Part shown: positions 25,871 through 34,048 of the stretch, in pieces | Numbering within the stretch: position 1 is the stretch's first letter | How the letters are laid out: every line of letters starts with the position of its first letter | Source of the DNA: Methanocella_A sp963769045 | GTDB taxonomy: Archaea; Halobacteriota; Methanocellia; Methanocellales; Methanocellaceae | NCBI GenBank assembly: GCA_963769045.1 | Contig: CAVYKK010000028.1 | Coordinates: 124,001-188,000, forward strand | Length of the DNA: 64,000 bases | Direction: 5' to 3' | Translations under genes and position numbers: made by a program | Notes under the pieces: generated by a model | Seen by the model: the letters and a program-made list of their open reading frames with translations, nothing else | Databases searched by the model: none | Told to the model about the DNA's origin: nothing

Positions 25871-27297
25871 GAAAGATACTTGCGATCCTGCCGCTGATCG
25901 TCCTGGCGCTGGCAGTGCTTGTCTGCACCCAGCCGGCGTCGGCCGGCGACGGCTACGAGACTGTGCTCCGCGACTGGGACGAGAACGGGACGTTCGTGTA
26001 TGTCGAAGACTGCTATGTGACCCCGCTGCTCGACGGCGGCGACGGGGCGGTGCAGATAACCGTGAGCCGGGCCGGCTACCAGGACATGGTCCGCACCGTC
26101 AGCCGCGGCAATTCCATGGACTTCTATAACATTATCCGCATCTTCGTCGTCAATATCAGCAGCAGCACCGATAAGGTCTACCTGGAGATTTCGAGGCCGA
26201 CGCAGAGCAGCACCGTGGCCCCGGCACAGTCCGGGACGGGGCTGACCTGTACGGTGCCCGGGCAGAAGGCTCTCGGCGGAGACAGCGTGACATTTCCCAT
26301 TGCCATACAGAATAACAACCGGGACGGCCGCACGTACTCGCTGACCGCGTCTTCGGACGCCGGCTGGGGGCTCTCGTTCCTGTCAGGGGGTAAGAACGTC
26401 TACAAGGTCTACGTGCCGGGACAGCAGTCGCTCACGGTAGACCTGGCAGTACAGACCTCGGCAGCCTCGGGCATCGGGGAAAAGAGGGTGATCGCATACG
26501 TCGACAATGTCCCGATCGACCTGTACGTTTACGTCACCAGCGTGAACCATACCACAGACGTCTCGGCTAAGTACGGCTCGGTCGTGGCGTCGATCGGCGA
26601 TAAGGTGCTGTACGAGCTGCACATAAAGAACAGCAGGCCGGCGGAGAGCGACTACAGGCTCGCCGTGACCGGCCTGCCGGACGGCTGGTACTACAGGTTC
26701 AAGGAAGACGCGGCCAGCACGGCCGAGATATCGGAGACCATCGTCGCGGCAGGCGCCGTGAAGACCGTTGCGCTGGAGATCATGCCCCCGTATACCGTTG
26801 CGCCCGGGGACTATGCGTTCACCGCGATCGTGACCTCGCCGGACAACGACGTGATCAGCAAAAGCCTTACCCTCAAGCTCAAGAGCGGCGCCGACATGAT
26901 CGTCTCGACGCCGAAATTGTCGTACGACGCGAAGCCGGGACAGACGTTCGAGATCAGCCTGTACGTGAACAATGCCGGCAGGGGAGTCGCGCTGACCAAT
27001 ATCATGGCCGATGTGACGGCGCCATCCGGGTGGGTCGCCACCGTCTCGCCTAACCAGACCGCCAGCATGGCTGCCGGCAGCTCGGGGACGATACGCGTGA
27101 AGATACAGCCGCCGGGCAACATCGTGGCCAGCGACTATCCGGTATCGATCAAGGTGAAGAGCGACCAGGGAGCGAAGACTTTTGACTACACAATCAAAGT
27201 CAGCACCGATTCCTACATACCGTACATCGGCGTGGGCATCATTATCGTTGTGATCGTCGGGCTGATTCTGGTCGTTAGAAAATTCGGGCGCAGGTAG
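25867..27297 (+). CDS. Exported NEW3/CARDB-type protein with C-terminal anchor (module 2)
   Basis: About 476 residues from the ATG at 25867, overlapping the permease stop as ATGA; the longer in-frame start at 25783 lies inside the permease gene. Signal peptide about 1-27, then the same layout as the module 1 protein: N-terminal domain, NEW3 repeats (LGGDSVTFPIAIQNN, KYGSVVASIGDK, TGLPDGWYYRFKED, NIVASDYPVSIKVKSDQ) and a C-terminal helix ending RKFGRR. The products of modules 1 and 2 are alike throughout. Confidence 0.85.
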   Translation: MRKILAILPLIVLALAVLVCTQPASAGDGYETVLRDWDENGTFVYVEDCYVTPLLDGGDGAVQITVSRAGYQDMVRTVSRGNSMDFYNIIRIFVVNISSSTDKVYLEISRPTQSSTVAPAQSGTGLTCTVPGQKALGGDSVTFPIAIQNNNRDGRTYSLTASSDAGWGLSFLSGGKNVYKVYVPGQQSLTVDLAVQTSAASGIGEKRVIAYVDNVPIDLYVYVTSVNHTTDVSAKYGSVVASIGDKVLYELHIKNSRPAESDYRLAVTGLPDGWYYRFKEDAASTAEISETIVAAGAVKTVALEIMPPYTVAPGDYAFTAIVTSPDNDVISKSLTLKLKSGADMIVSTPKLSYDAKPGQTFEISLYVNNAGRGVALTNIMADVTAPSGWVATVSPNQTASMAAGSSGTIRVKIQPPGNIVASDYPVSIKVKSDQGAKTFDYTIKVSTDSYIPYIGVGIIIVVIVGLILVVRKFGRR

Positions 27298-27321
27298 AAT
27301 CACCTGCCCCTTTTTATTTTT
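27286..27321 (+). terminator. Hairpin and T-run at the end of ABC module 2
   Basis: GGGCGCAGGT and ACCTGCCCC form a strong stem spanning the stop codon, followed by TTTTTATTTTT. This is the same arrangement as at the end of module 1, so the terminator appears to have been duplicated with the module. Confidence 0.65.
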
Positions 27322-27365
27322 ACATGCCGGGCTAACCGTCGCCCGCGCGCGGGCGCCTGGCGGCA

Positions 27366-28403
27366 TTACGAAAATATCAGCCGCAATGTCTCTTCCGGCA
27401 CTTCATTTACGGCCAGCCGGCCATGGACCATGTCCGCGATGAACAGCGACCGTACGATGAGGGCGATCGGGGCCTCGCCGGAATGGCGGGGCACCACCGC
27501 CGCGTACCGCCTGTAACGGGCGAAATCGATCGCCGGCAGGCTGTCGGGGGCCTCGCCGGGAGGGGCCTGCAGTATGAGGCTGTACACATAGGCAAGGAAG
27601 ATATTCGGCGGGAACATGCGATTATTCGTAGATGAGTTCAGCAGGTAGTCCAGCGCGCCCGGGGAGAACCACCGGGCGGCGTGGACCATTTTCACCTGGT
27701 CCCGGGGCATGCTGAGCTCGGACATGAGCGCGAAGAACTCCGACAGGTCCTCTCCGCCCCGATTCGCCCTGATCGTCTCCACAAGACCGATGAATATCTC
27801 CCCGAGGCGGTCGATGTCGCCCTCCTTCAGCAGGTCGATCATGGCCATGAAGCTGCCAGACAGCGGGTCGTCCCGGTCGCCCGCCCTGACCCGGCGCATC
27901 CATTCGACCATTTCATTCCTGTCGCTCCCGTCGATGCCATGCAGCATCGACTCGATCCTTTCATAGCCCCGGTCGTCCAGCATGCCATCGTACAGCTCCA
28001 GTAGAGAGTTACGGGTGATGTTGGTCCGTACCTTGGTCTCGAAATCCATGGAGTCCGTATAGCCGGCGAAATATTTCGTCTTCATGAGGTGCGGCACCAT
28101 GCCCTGAGCGTCAAGGTAGTTATGCAGCCGCTTCAGGCTGTTGAATCCTTCCCGGATGCGGTAGGAGTTAGCGTTGCCGCTGCCGTGGGGAATCTTCTCG
28201 ATCAGCGCCAGCCGGTCGTCGGCGGCAAGGTCGTTGAGGTGCAACTTCACGTCCCTGGTACTTTTAATGTTGTACCGCTCCCGCAAATATTCCCGGACCT
28301 GCGTGAACGTGCATTCGCCGCTATCAGCGAGGTACAGCAAGATCGCTGTCTTGGTCCTCCCCTTCGGCTCCCGCTCCCCTCTTGCTCTCGTCCTGTTGAC
28401 CAT
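27366..28403 (-). CDS. Predicted winged-helix DNA-binding protein
   Basis: 345 residues. The basic N-terminus (NRTRARGEREPKGRTKTAIL) leads into a winged-helix domain at about residues 18-80 (GECTFTQVREYLRERYNIKS, TRDVKLHLNDLAADDRLALI). The rest is a helical region of about 260 residues without recognised family, possibly a ligand-sensing or oligomerisation part. It is convergent with ABC module 2. A perfect palindrome at 28436-28451 lies about 35 bases upstream of its start and may be its own operator. Confidence 0.65.
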   Translation of the reverse strand: MVNRTRARGEREPKGRTKTAILLYLADSGECTFTQVREYLRERYNIKSTRDVKLHLNDLAADDRLALIEKIPHGSGNANSYRIREGFNSLKRLHNYLDAQGMVPHLMKTKYFAGYTDSMDFETKVRTNITRNSLLELYDGMLDDRGYERIESMLHGIDGSDRNEMVEWMRRVRAGDRDDPLSGSFMAMIDLLKEGDIDRLGEIFIGLVETIRANRGGEDLSEFFALMSELSMPRDQVKMVHAARWFSPGALDYLLNSSTNNRMFPPNIFLAYVYSLILQAPPGEAPDSLPAIDFARYRRYAAVVPRHSGEAPIALIVRSLFIADMVHGRLAVNEVPEETLRLIFS

Positions 28404-28435
28404 GGTATCGCCGCCCGAGTATCTGATATTACATT

Positions 28436-28451
28436 ATATACCCGGGTATAT
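28436..28451. promoter_or_regulatory. Perfect 16-base palindrome in a divergent promoter region
   Basis: ATATACCCGGGTATAT is a perfect palindrome between the leftward regulator (start 28403) and the rightward Fe-S protein (start 28554). Its flanks are TATA-like on both strands. Position and symmetry fit an operator for a dimeric regulator, probably the adjacent one. Confidence 0.5.
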
Positions 28452-28553
28452 TAACCTGTTGAAATATCGATAAATAGCTTACATTGCCTCAATGATGTTA
28501 CCAGACACGTAACGAATGAAAGTAAAATTGTGTCAATATAGTGAGGTATTCAC

Positions 28554-29450
28554 ATGAGCGCTAACAATTGTAACCCGTTGAACTCGGTGTACTGTAACCT
28601 GAAAGTCAAACTGGCCGGCAGCCTGAGCGATAAGGACCTGAACGGCCTGTACAGCTGCACGCTGTGCAACGAATGCCACACCGCCCCGCTCAACAGAGGC
28701 GCGAGAGAGATAGCCGTGAGTAAAAACATGATTGCGCCTCACCTGGGCCAGATCACCGGGAACATTCGTCGGTCGGGCAACCCGTATGGCGCGGTCGGTG
28801 CCCGGAAGGGCAAGGGGCCGGACGCTAGCGGGACCATACTGTTCAGGGGATGCACCCCGACGTACAAGACGCCGGAAATACTCGCCTCGGTCGAGAGCCT
28901 GCTTGAGCGGCAAGGTATCGCGTATGGCTTTATGGACGATGAACCCTGCTGCGGCAACATCTTGTTCAACCTCGGGGATCGCGCGTCCGGTTCAGAGATC
29001 GTAGAGCGGAACGTCCGGAGGTTCAAGGAGGCAGGCGTCCGACGGATCATTACGGTATGTCCCGGGTGCTATGCCGCGTTTAACAAGTATTATAAAGGCC
29101 GGGACGGGTTCGAGCCGGAGGTCATCCTCGCCGTTGACCTGCTGGACCAGATGACCGCGCCGGGGGAAGGCTTCGTCGTGCAGGACCCCTGTCACGCGAG
29201 GGAAAAGAGCGATACTGTGCGAAGGATGCTTCCGGGGGCCGGCAACAAGAACGCCAGCCCTTGCTGTGGTGCCGGCGCAGGCCTCATGACTCACGACAGG
29301 CTTCTGGCGGGGGAGAAAGCGAAGAAGGCCTTCAACGGCGGCACTTCAAAGGTTGTGACGTACTGCCCGTTCTGCTACCTGAACCTGTCCTCGACACGTC
29401 CGGACAGCGTATCGGACATCTATATGATGCTCAATGCACAAGGCTGCTGA
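28554..29450 (+). CDS. CCG-domain iron-sulfur protein (HdrB/D-like)
   Basis: A 298-residue protein of the COG0247 group. The N-terminus keeps part of a ferredoxin-like motif (YSCTLCNECHTAP). It is followed by two CCG motifs: FRGCTPTYKTPE, DEPCCGN and TVCPGCYAAF; then QDPCHARE, ASPCCGAGAGL and TYCPFCYLN. Such domains hold the noncubane 4Fe-4S cluster of heterodisulfide reductase HdrB/HdrD and related enzymes. It is shorter than HdrD and stands alone without HdrE, HdrA or a flavoprotein, so its redox partner and substrate are unknown. The codon use is ordinary for this genome. Confidence 0.85.
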   Translation: MSANNCNPLNSVYCNLKVKLAGSLSDKDLNGLYSCTLCNECHTAPLNRGAREIAVSKNMIAPHLGQITGNIRRSGNPYGAVGARKGKGPDASGTILFRGCTPTYKTPEILASVESLLERQGIAYGFMDDEPCCGNILFNLGDRASGSEIVERNVRRFKEAGVRRIITVCPGCYAAFNKYYKGRDGFEPEVILAVDLLDQMTAPGEGFVVQDPCHAREKSDTVRRMLPGAGNKNASPCCGAGAGLMTHDRLLAGEKAKKAFNGGTSKVVTYCPFCYLNLSSTRPDSVSDIYMMLNAQGC

Positions 29451-29456
29451 GCGATG

Positions 29457-29780
29457 CTATTCCCGCAGCATGCCCGGGCACTGGTAGTTCAACGGCAGGT
29501 GCTTCACCACAGCAGCCTTTGCGGCCCCGGCGATGTGATAGCCGGCCTGCTCGAAGACGATAAGCCCGTCGCCCGCCAGGTTTTTCAGGCAGGCGGCGGC
29601 CGTATCTTCATTCATGTGCGCCCGCCCGGCGAGCGATGTGGCCGGGATGCCGGGGTTCTCGAGGACGAGGCGCAGGAGCATACAGGCATTGCCGTCTGTC
29701 AGGTACCGACCCAGCTTTCGCTCGATGTCATCGTCTTTTGTGCTGCGCCCCAGCGCTCTGCGAAACCAATCTTTCAGCAT
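29457..29780 (-). CDS. Small winged-helix protein
   Basis: About 107 residues from the ATG at 29780 (an in-frame start at 29813 is possible). A helix-turn-helix of MarR/ArsR-like character spans about residues 25-85: GNACMLLRLVLENPGIPATS, LAGRAHMNEDTAAACLKNLA, GDGLIVFEQAGYH. A Pro/Cys tail follows. It is convergent with the Fe-S protein, with 6 bases between the stops. The target is unknown. Confidence 0.6.
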   Translation of the reverse strand: MLKDWFRRALGRSTKDDDIERKLGRYLTDGNACMLLRLVLENPGIPATSLAGRAHMNEDTAAACLKNLAGDGLIVFEQAGYHIAGAAKAAVVKHLPLNYQCPGMLRE

Positions 29781-29844
29781 GTTCCCGGCCACGTTTATCG
29801 AATAATATTGCACGCTGCAGGCTAAAAAGGATATTTGTCGGCAG

Positions 29845-29891
29845 CAGGCCGTTTTAACAGGCCGGATACAGAGTATAGCCGGGGATGGTAA
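29845..29891 (+). promoter_or_regulatory. Upstream element shared by the twin secreted genes (copy 1)
   Basis: CAGGCCGTTTTAACAGG at 29845-29861 begins a leader of about 47 bases that recurs, with the same spacing to the ATG, at 30634-30680. GTTTTAACAGG may be the promoter element, since no better TATA box is seen nearby. The duplication covers both leader and gene. Confidence 0.45.
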
Positions 29892-30527
29892 ATGATCAAA
29901 ATTTGCAAGACAGCGGTAGTATTCGTTATTGCCGTCGCGATCACGATCGCGACACTCGCCGGGCCGGCCATGGCACAGGCCTATGCGGGCGCCGGGACCG
30001 GGACGTGGACATCTGGTGGCGGAGGACAGTTCTTCGGCGGAGGCGTGAGCACAGGTACGGGAGGCACGCAGACATTCTCTCTGGGGAGCGGAAATATGTA
30101 CTCGATGGTGTCAGTCAGCCCTGACGACGTGGCAAAGCTGCAGAACGAAGGCGTGCGGGTGATGACAGTGCCTGCGGGAACGACCGTGTATGTCACCTCG
30201 CAGAGCGGCCAGCCCCTGAACATTAACACGGGGCAGGGACAGACGCCTAATATGATCGTGTTCGGGCCGGGCGGCTTCGTCGGCACGGGCGTCTGGGCCG
30301 GAACCGGCGGTGTCGGAGTCGGTGTCGGCGGCGTCGGAGCGGGCGCAGGAGCAGGCACGGGTGGCGTCGGAGTCGGCGTCGGCACGGGCGGCACGGGCGC
30401 GGGCGCCATTGCGGGGCCGGGCGGCTCCATGCAGATGTACTCGTTCACCGGCAGCACGGGACAGGCATACCTGATCACGCAGCAGTCCGGCGGCACGACG
30501 GACAGGGTACTGGTAATCTTCCAGTGA
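29892..30527 (+). CDS. Glycine-rich secreted protein (twin 1)
   Basis: 211 residues: signal peptide (about 1-27, cleavage near AMAQA), then a beta-rich domain with TFSLGSGNMYSMVSVSPDDV, VRVMTVPAGTTVYV and NMIVFGPGGF. Next comes a long low-complexity block of Gly/Val/Ala (about 137-175, repeats such as GGVGVGVGGVGAG) and a C-terminal FTGSTGQAYLITQ domain. It is a paralogue of the next gene apart from the glycine block, which was probably gained by repeat expansion. An extracellular location is clear; the function is unknown. Confidence 0.75.
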   Translation: MIKICKTAVVFVIAVAITIATLAGPAMAQAYAGAGTGTWTSGGGGQFFGGGVSTGTGGTQTFSLGSGNMYSMVSVSPDDVAKLQNEGVRVMTVPAGTTVYVTSQSGQPLNINTGQGQTPNMIVFGPGGFVGTGVWAGTGGVGVGVGGVGAGAGAGTGGVGVGVGTGGTGAGAIAGPGGSMQMYSFTGSTGQAYLITQQSGGTTDRVLVIFQ

Positions 30528-30633
30528 CCCTTTTCCATTTTTTACCTTTTTAATGTCGTTCTTTTAGGCCGAGACAGCGAAGGATAATCGAAGAAGTCGC
30601 AGCAGTCATGCCAAAATTGACTTTTGTACATGG

Positions 30634-30680
30634 CAGGCCGTTTTAACAGGGCGGAGACTGAGTGTTTCGGGGAATGGAAA
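30634..30680 (+). promoter_or_regulatory. Upstream element shared by the twin secreted genes (copy 2)
   Basis: CAGGCCGTTTTAACAGG at 30634-30650 matches the copy at 29845, at the same distance from its gene start. This supports the ATG at 30681 as the true start, rather than the earlier one at 30624, which would lie within the promoter. Confidence 0.45.
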
Positions 30681-31151
30681 ATGATCAAGACAGCCAGAAC
30701 ACTGGTTCTAATCATGCTGGCGCTGGCCATCGTCGTCGGGCCGGCCGTGGCACAGCAGACAACCGCCGGCGCAGGAATGACCTCTTCCGGCATGAGCGAA
30801 ACTAAGACGTTCACCCTGGGCGATAATAAGTTTTCAATAAACACGATCGGCCAGGTAGATGCATCGCGCTTGCAGGAGATGGGCGTGCCGACGGTATCCG
30901 TGTCGGCGGGCACGACGGTGTATGTGACATACTCGACCACGTCGCCGCAGTCGATGGGAATGGCGCAGTCTCCTAAAAACATGATCGTCTTCGGGCCCAA
31001 CGGTTATGCGGGCGCGGCGGCCTGGACGGGCAGTCCTGCGGACAAATCCATACAGTCGTACACGTTCACCGGCACCTCGGGCCAGTACTACGTGATCGCA
31101 CAGCGGAGCGACGGCAGTGTCAAGGACATGATGCTTGTGAGCTTCGATTAA
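30681..31151 (+). CDS. Small secreted protein (twin 2)
   Basis: About 156 residues from the ATG at 30681: signal peptide (IKTARTLVLIMLALAIVVGP, cleavage near AVAQQ), then ETKTFTLGDNKFSINTIGQV, VPTVSVSAGTTVYVTY, NMIVFGPNGYAG and a C-terminal QSYTFTGTSGQYYVIAQ. It aligns with twin 1 over its full length except for the missing glycine block. The two are tandem duplicates including their leaders. No membrane anchor is seen, so the protein is probably released or surface-bound. Confidence 0.75.
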   Translation: MIKTARTLVLIMLALAIVVGPAVAQQTTAGAGMTSSGMSETKTFTLGDNKFSINTIGQVDASRLQEMGVPTVSVSAGTTVYVTYSTTSPQSMGMAQSPKNMIVFGPNGYAGAAAWTGSPADKSIQSYTFTGTSGQYYVIAQRSDGSVKDMMLVSFD

Positions 31152-31162
31152 AAAGGATGGGA

Positions 31163-31180
31163 CACGGCACACTTGCCGTG
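31163..31180 (+). terminator. Possible terminator hairpin between convergent genes
   Basis: CACGGC/GCCGTG with a 6-base loop follows the secreted-protein stop. T-rich sequence appears further on (31206-31222). It lies between this gene and the convergent end of the trp operon and could serve both. Confidence 0.4.
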
Positions 31181-31211
31181 CGCCCTTTCATATTCGCTTA
31201 TCATATTTGCT

Positions 31212-32045
31212 TTATTTTTTACCCTTTTTCGCCGGCTCTGCGACCACCGGTCTCGTCGCCTGCTTGAGGCCCCTGACGAACGCTCTCAAATCTTCCGCGC
31301 TTGTGCCCTTCGCGATCAGGTCTACGATGGCGCTGCCCACGATGGCCCCTGCGGCGCCCATGCCTGTGACCTCGCTCACGTGGTCGGGCCCCGAAATGCC
31401 GAAGCCCACCGCCACCGGAGTCGCCCCGGACGCTTTTACCGCCCGGGCTACGACAGGCCGCAGGCTCTGCGACAGCGCCTTCCTCTTGCCGGTCACGCCC
31501 ATGGTAGAGACGAGGTAGACAAAGCCCGAAGAGCCATCCAGTATCTGCCGCATCCTCGCTTCGTTAGTGTTCGGAGTCACGATGTTAATGTAGTCGACGC
31601 CATGCTTCGCACAGGCGGCACGGACTTCCGCGCTCTCCTCATGGGGCAGGTCGGCCACGATCAGGCCCGACACCCCGGAACGGCTGCACGATTCGGCAAA
31701 CCGCTCGACGCCGTACTGCAGGACAATATTGTAGTAGGTCAGGTACACGATTGGCACCTTTTTGTCCAGGGCACCGGCGATGTCGAACGCGAGGTCCGTG
31801 TTCATGCCTGCCTTCAGCGCCCGGTCAACGGCGGCCTGTATCACGGGACCGTCGGCTATCGGATCGGAGAACGGTATGCCCAGCTCCAGCACGTCCACCG
31901 CGCCCGAGTCTATGAGCGACTGCGCTATGGCCAGTGACTCGGCCGGGGATGGATCGCCCAGTGTAATATAGGCGATCAGCGCACCTTCGCCCTCTGCACG
32001 AAGGCGGTCGAACTGCTCAGACAGCTTCATATCTCTTCTCGACAT
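31212..32045 (-). CDS. trpA: Tryptophan synthase alpha subunit
   Basis: 277 residues; converts indole-3-glycerol phosphate to indole and glyceraldehyde 3-phosphate, with the indole channelled to TrpB. The TIM barrel has the catalytic Glu in VLELGIPFSDPIADGP and the Asp in VYLTYYN-adjacent segments, plus the phosphate-binding VGFGISGPDHV and GAAGAIVGSAIV. It has a basic tail (AEPAKKGKK). It is the last gene of the operon; its ATG overlaps the trpB stop by one base. Confidence 0.95.
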   Translation of the reverse strand: MSRRDMKLSEQFDRLRAEGEGALIAYITLGDPSPAESLAIAQSLIDSGAVDVLELGIPFSDPIADGPVIQAAVDRALKAGMNTDLAFDIAGALDKKVPIVYLTYYNIVLQYGVERFAESCSRSGVSGLIVADLPHEESAEVRAACAKHGVDYINIVTPNTNEARMRQILDGSSGFVYLVSTMGVTGKRKALSQSLRPVVARAVKASGATPVAVGFGISGPDHVSEVTGMGAAGAIVGSAIVDLIAKGTSAEDLRAFVRGLKQATRPVVAEPAKKGKK

Positions 32046-33217
32046 TATATGTCGACCCCCATGTGCTTCGCGACGGTGTACACGTCCTTATCGCCTCTTC
32101 CGGACAGGTTGACGATGACCGTCTTGCCGTGAAGAGACGGCGCATTCTTGATCGCCCATGCCACGGCATGGGACGACTCTAGCGCGGGAAGGATGCCTTC
32201 GACCATGCCCAGCTCCCGGAACGCGTGCAGCGCCTCGTCGTCCGTGGCATAGCTGTACTCGGCCCGGCCAATGTCTCGCAGCATGGAATGTTCCGGCCCT
32301 ACGGCCGCATAGTCCAGCCCGGCCGAGACGCTGTGCGTATCGGATATCTGGCCGTACTTATCCTGCAGCACGTAGGTATACGAGCCGTGGAGCACGCCTT
32401 TGCTGCCTCCATGGAAGCGTGCCGCATGCTTTCCCGATTCAAGGCCGCAGCCGCCTGCCTCGACGCCGACCAGCCGGACGCCCTTATCTTTCAGGAACCC
32501 CGAAAAGATGCCGATCGCATTGCTGCCGCCGCCCACACAGGCGACCACACAGGCGGGCAGGTCGCCGTTCTCCCGGAGCACCTGCGCCCTGGACTCGCGG
32601 CCGATGACGCTCTGGAAGTCCTTCACCATGGCCGGATAGGGGTGCGGGCCGTAGGCGGTGCCGAACAGGTAGTGCGTGTCGTCGAGGCATGTCACCCAGG
32701 AGCGCATGGCCTCGCTGATCGCGTCCTTCAGCGTCTTCGTGCCGTTCTTGACCGACACGACTTCTGCGCCCAGCAGCCGCATGCGGAACACGTTCATCTT
32801 CTGGCGCTCGATGTCCACCTCGCCCATGTAAATCGTGCACTCCATGCCCAGCGCCCGTGCCGCCGTGGCCGTAGCTACGCCGTGCTGTCCGGCGCCCGTC
32901 TCGGCGATCAGCCTCGTCTTGCCCATGCGTTTGGCCAGCAGCGCCTGGCCGATGGTGTTGTTGATCTTGTGGGCGCCGGTGAAGGCCTGGTCTTCTCTTT
33001 TTAAATAAAGCCTGAAGCCGTACTTCCGGCTCATGTTCCGGGACAGCGTGAGCGGCGTGGGCCGTCCGACGAACTGCCGCAGGTAGTCGTCCAGCTCCGC
33101 CCGGAAGTCTGTGTCATTCCTATATTTCTCGTAGCCGGCTGCGACCTCTTTGAGCGCGGGCACCAGCATCTCGGGCACATAGGTGCCCCCGTATTCGCCA
33201 TATCTGCCTTCGATCAT
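32045..33217 (-). CDS. trpB: Tryptophan synthase beta subunit
   Basis: 390 residues; the PLP enzyme that condenses indole with serine. The PLP lysine lies in GAHKINNTIGQALL; the phosphate-binding loop is CVGGGSNAIGIF; the indole/serine site has ETGAGQHGVATAT. Length and motifs are those of the standard TrpB1 type, which partners TrpA. The 186 bases between trpF and trpB hold a large inverted repeat (33262-33376), so trpB-trpA expression may depend on reading through it. Confidence 0.97.
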   Translation of the reverse strand: MIEGRYGEYGGTYVPEMLVPALKEVAAGYEKYRNDTDFRAELDDYLRQFVGRPTPLTLSRNMSRKYGFRLYLKREDQAFTGAHKINNTIGQALLAKRMGKTRLIAETGAGQHGVATATAARALGMECTIYMGEVDIERQKMNVFRMRLLGAEVVSVKNGTKTLKDAISEAMRSWVTCLDDTHYLFGTAYGPHPYPAMVKDFQSVIGRESRAQVLRENGDLPACVVACVGGGSNAIGIFSGFLKDKGVRLVGVEAGGCGLESGKHAARFHGGSKGVLHGSYTYVLQDKYGQISDTHSVSAGLDYAAVGPEHSMLRDIGRAEYSYATDDEALHAFRELGMVEGILPALESSHAVAWAIKNAPSLHGKTVIVNLSGRGDKDVYTVAKHMGVDI

Positions 33218-33261
33218 GTCTTAAGTCCTTTAAGTTGGTAATGTTATTAGTTTAGGCGTTC

Positions 33262-33376
33262 GCCGGCACTTAACACAACGTACACAACGTACACGACGTA
33301 CACAACGTTTTTCTTTAATTGGGGGCTATATCCACCTTCTTAAACAAACGTCGTGTACGTCGTGTTTGGTGCCGGC
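33262..33376. repeat. Large inverted repeat with ACACAACGT-word arms (copy 2), inside the trp operon
   Basis: GCCGGCAC/GTGCCGGC ends as in the copy at 13018-13146. The left arm has four 9-base words (ACACAACGT, ACACAACGT, ACACGACGT, ACACAACGT at 33273-33308); the right arm has only two (both ACACGACGT in complement), so two words were lost or never present. The loop differs from copy 1. It sits between trpF and trpB. Confidence 0.85.
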
Positions 33377-33403
33377 TAAGTGTAAACTATCTTTCACGAA
33401 TGA

Positions 33404-34048
33404 CTATGTATTTACACCCTTGGCCCGAGCGATGAAATTCCGGACCTTCTCAATGTCTTTCCTGTACTCCCCGTTTTCCACGCCGCTCGACACGTCGACC
33501 GCGAACGGCCGGGCAGCACGTATGGCATCGGCCACATTCGCCGGTGTCAGACCGCCAGCCAGCAGCACGGGCAGGTCCACCGAGCCGATGATACTGGCAG
33601 AGGTTTCCCAGTCGTGTACCGTGCCGCTGCCACCGCCTGCAGGGGATAGCGTGTCCAGCAGGATCGCGTCGGCCGAGCCTTCGTAGGACTTTGCCCTGGC
33701 GATCTCGCCTCCGGAGCCTACATGGATGGTCTTGATCAAACGGGCCCATGGGAGCTGACCCTTGATACGCCGCAGCATCTCCGGGGGCTCCTCGCCGTGA
33801 AGCTGGATGGCCCCGGGCTTGACAAGCCGCCCGGCGGTGACCACGTCGTCTGCAGAGGACGGCATCATGACGGCAACCGGGGTGACGAAAGGCGGCAGGC
33901 TCGATACGATCGACCGGGCCTGCGCTGCGCTGATGCAGCGGGGCGATATGCTGACATCGACCAGCATTCCGATTGCGTCGGCGCCCGCTGCCACGCAGGC
34001 CAGCGCGTCGTCCGGGGTGCGGATGCCGCAGATCTTCACTCTCGTCAC
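33404..34048 (-). CDS. trpF: Phosphoribosylanthranilate isomerase
   Basis: 214 residues; an Amadori rearrangement in tryptophan synthesis. The catalytic Cys is in VKICGIRTPDDA at the start; the catalytic Asp is in AILLDTLSPAGGGSGTVHDW; the phosphate site is VLLAGGLTPANV. A complete single-domain enzyme. It overlaps trpD by 4 bases. The final residues (FIARAKGVNT) look normal. Confidence 0.95.
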   Translation of the reverse strand: MTRVKICGIRTPDDALACVAAGADAIGMLVDVSISPRCISAAQARSIVSSLPPFVTPVAVMMPSSADDVVTAGRLVKPGAIQLHGEEPPEMLRRIKGQLPWARLIKTIHVGSGGEIARAKSYEGSADAILLDTLSPAGGGSGTVHDWETSASIIGSVDLPVLLAGGLTPANVADAIRAARPFAVDVSSGVENGEYRKDIEKVRNFIARAKGVNT

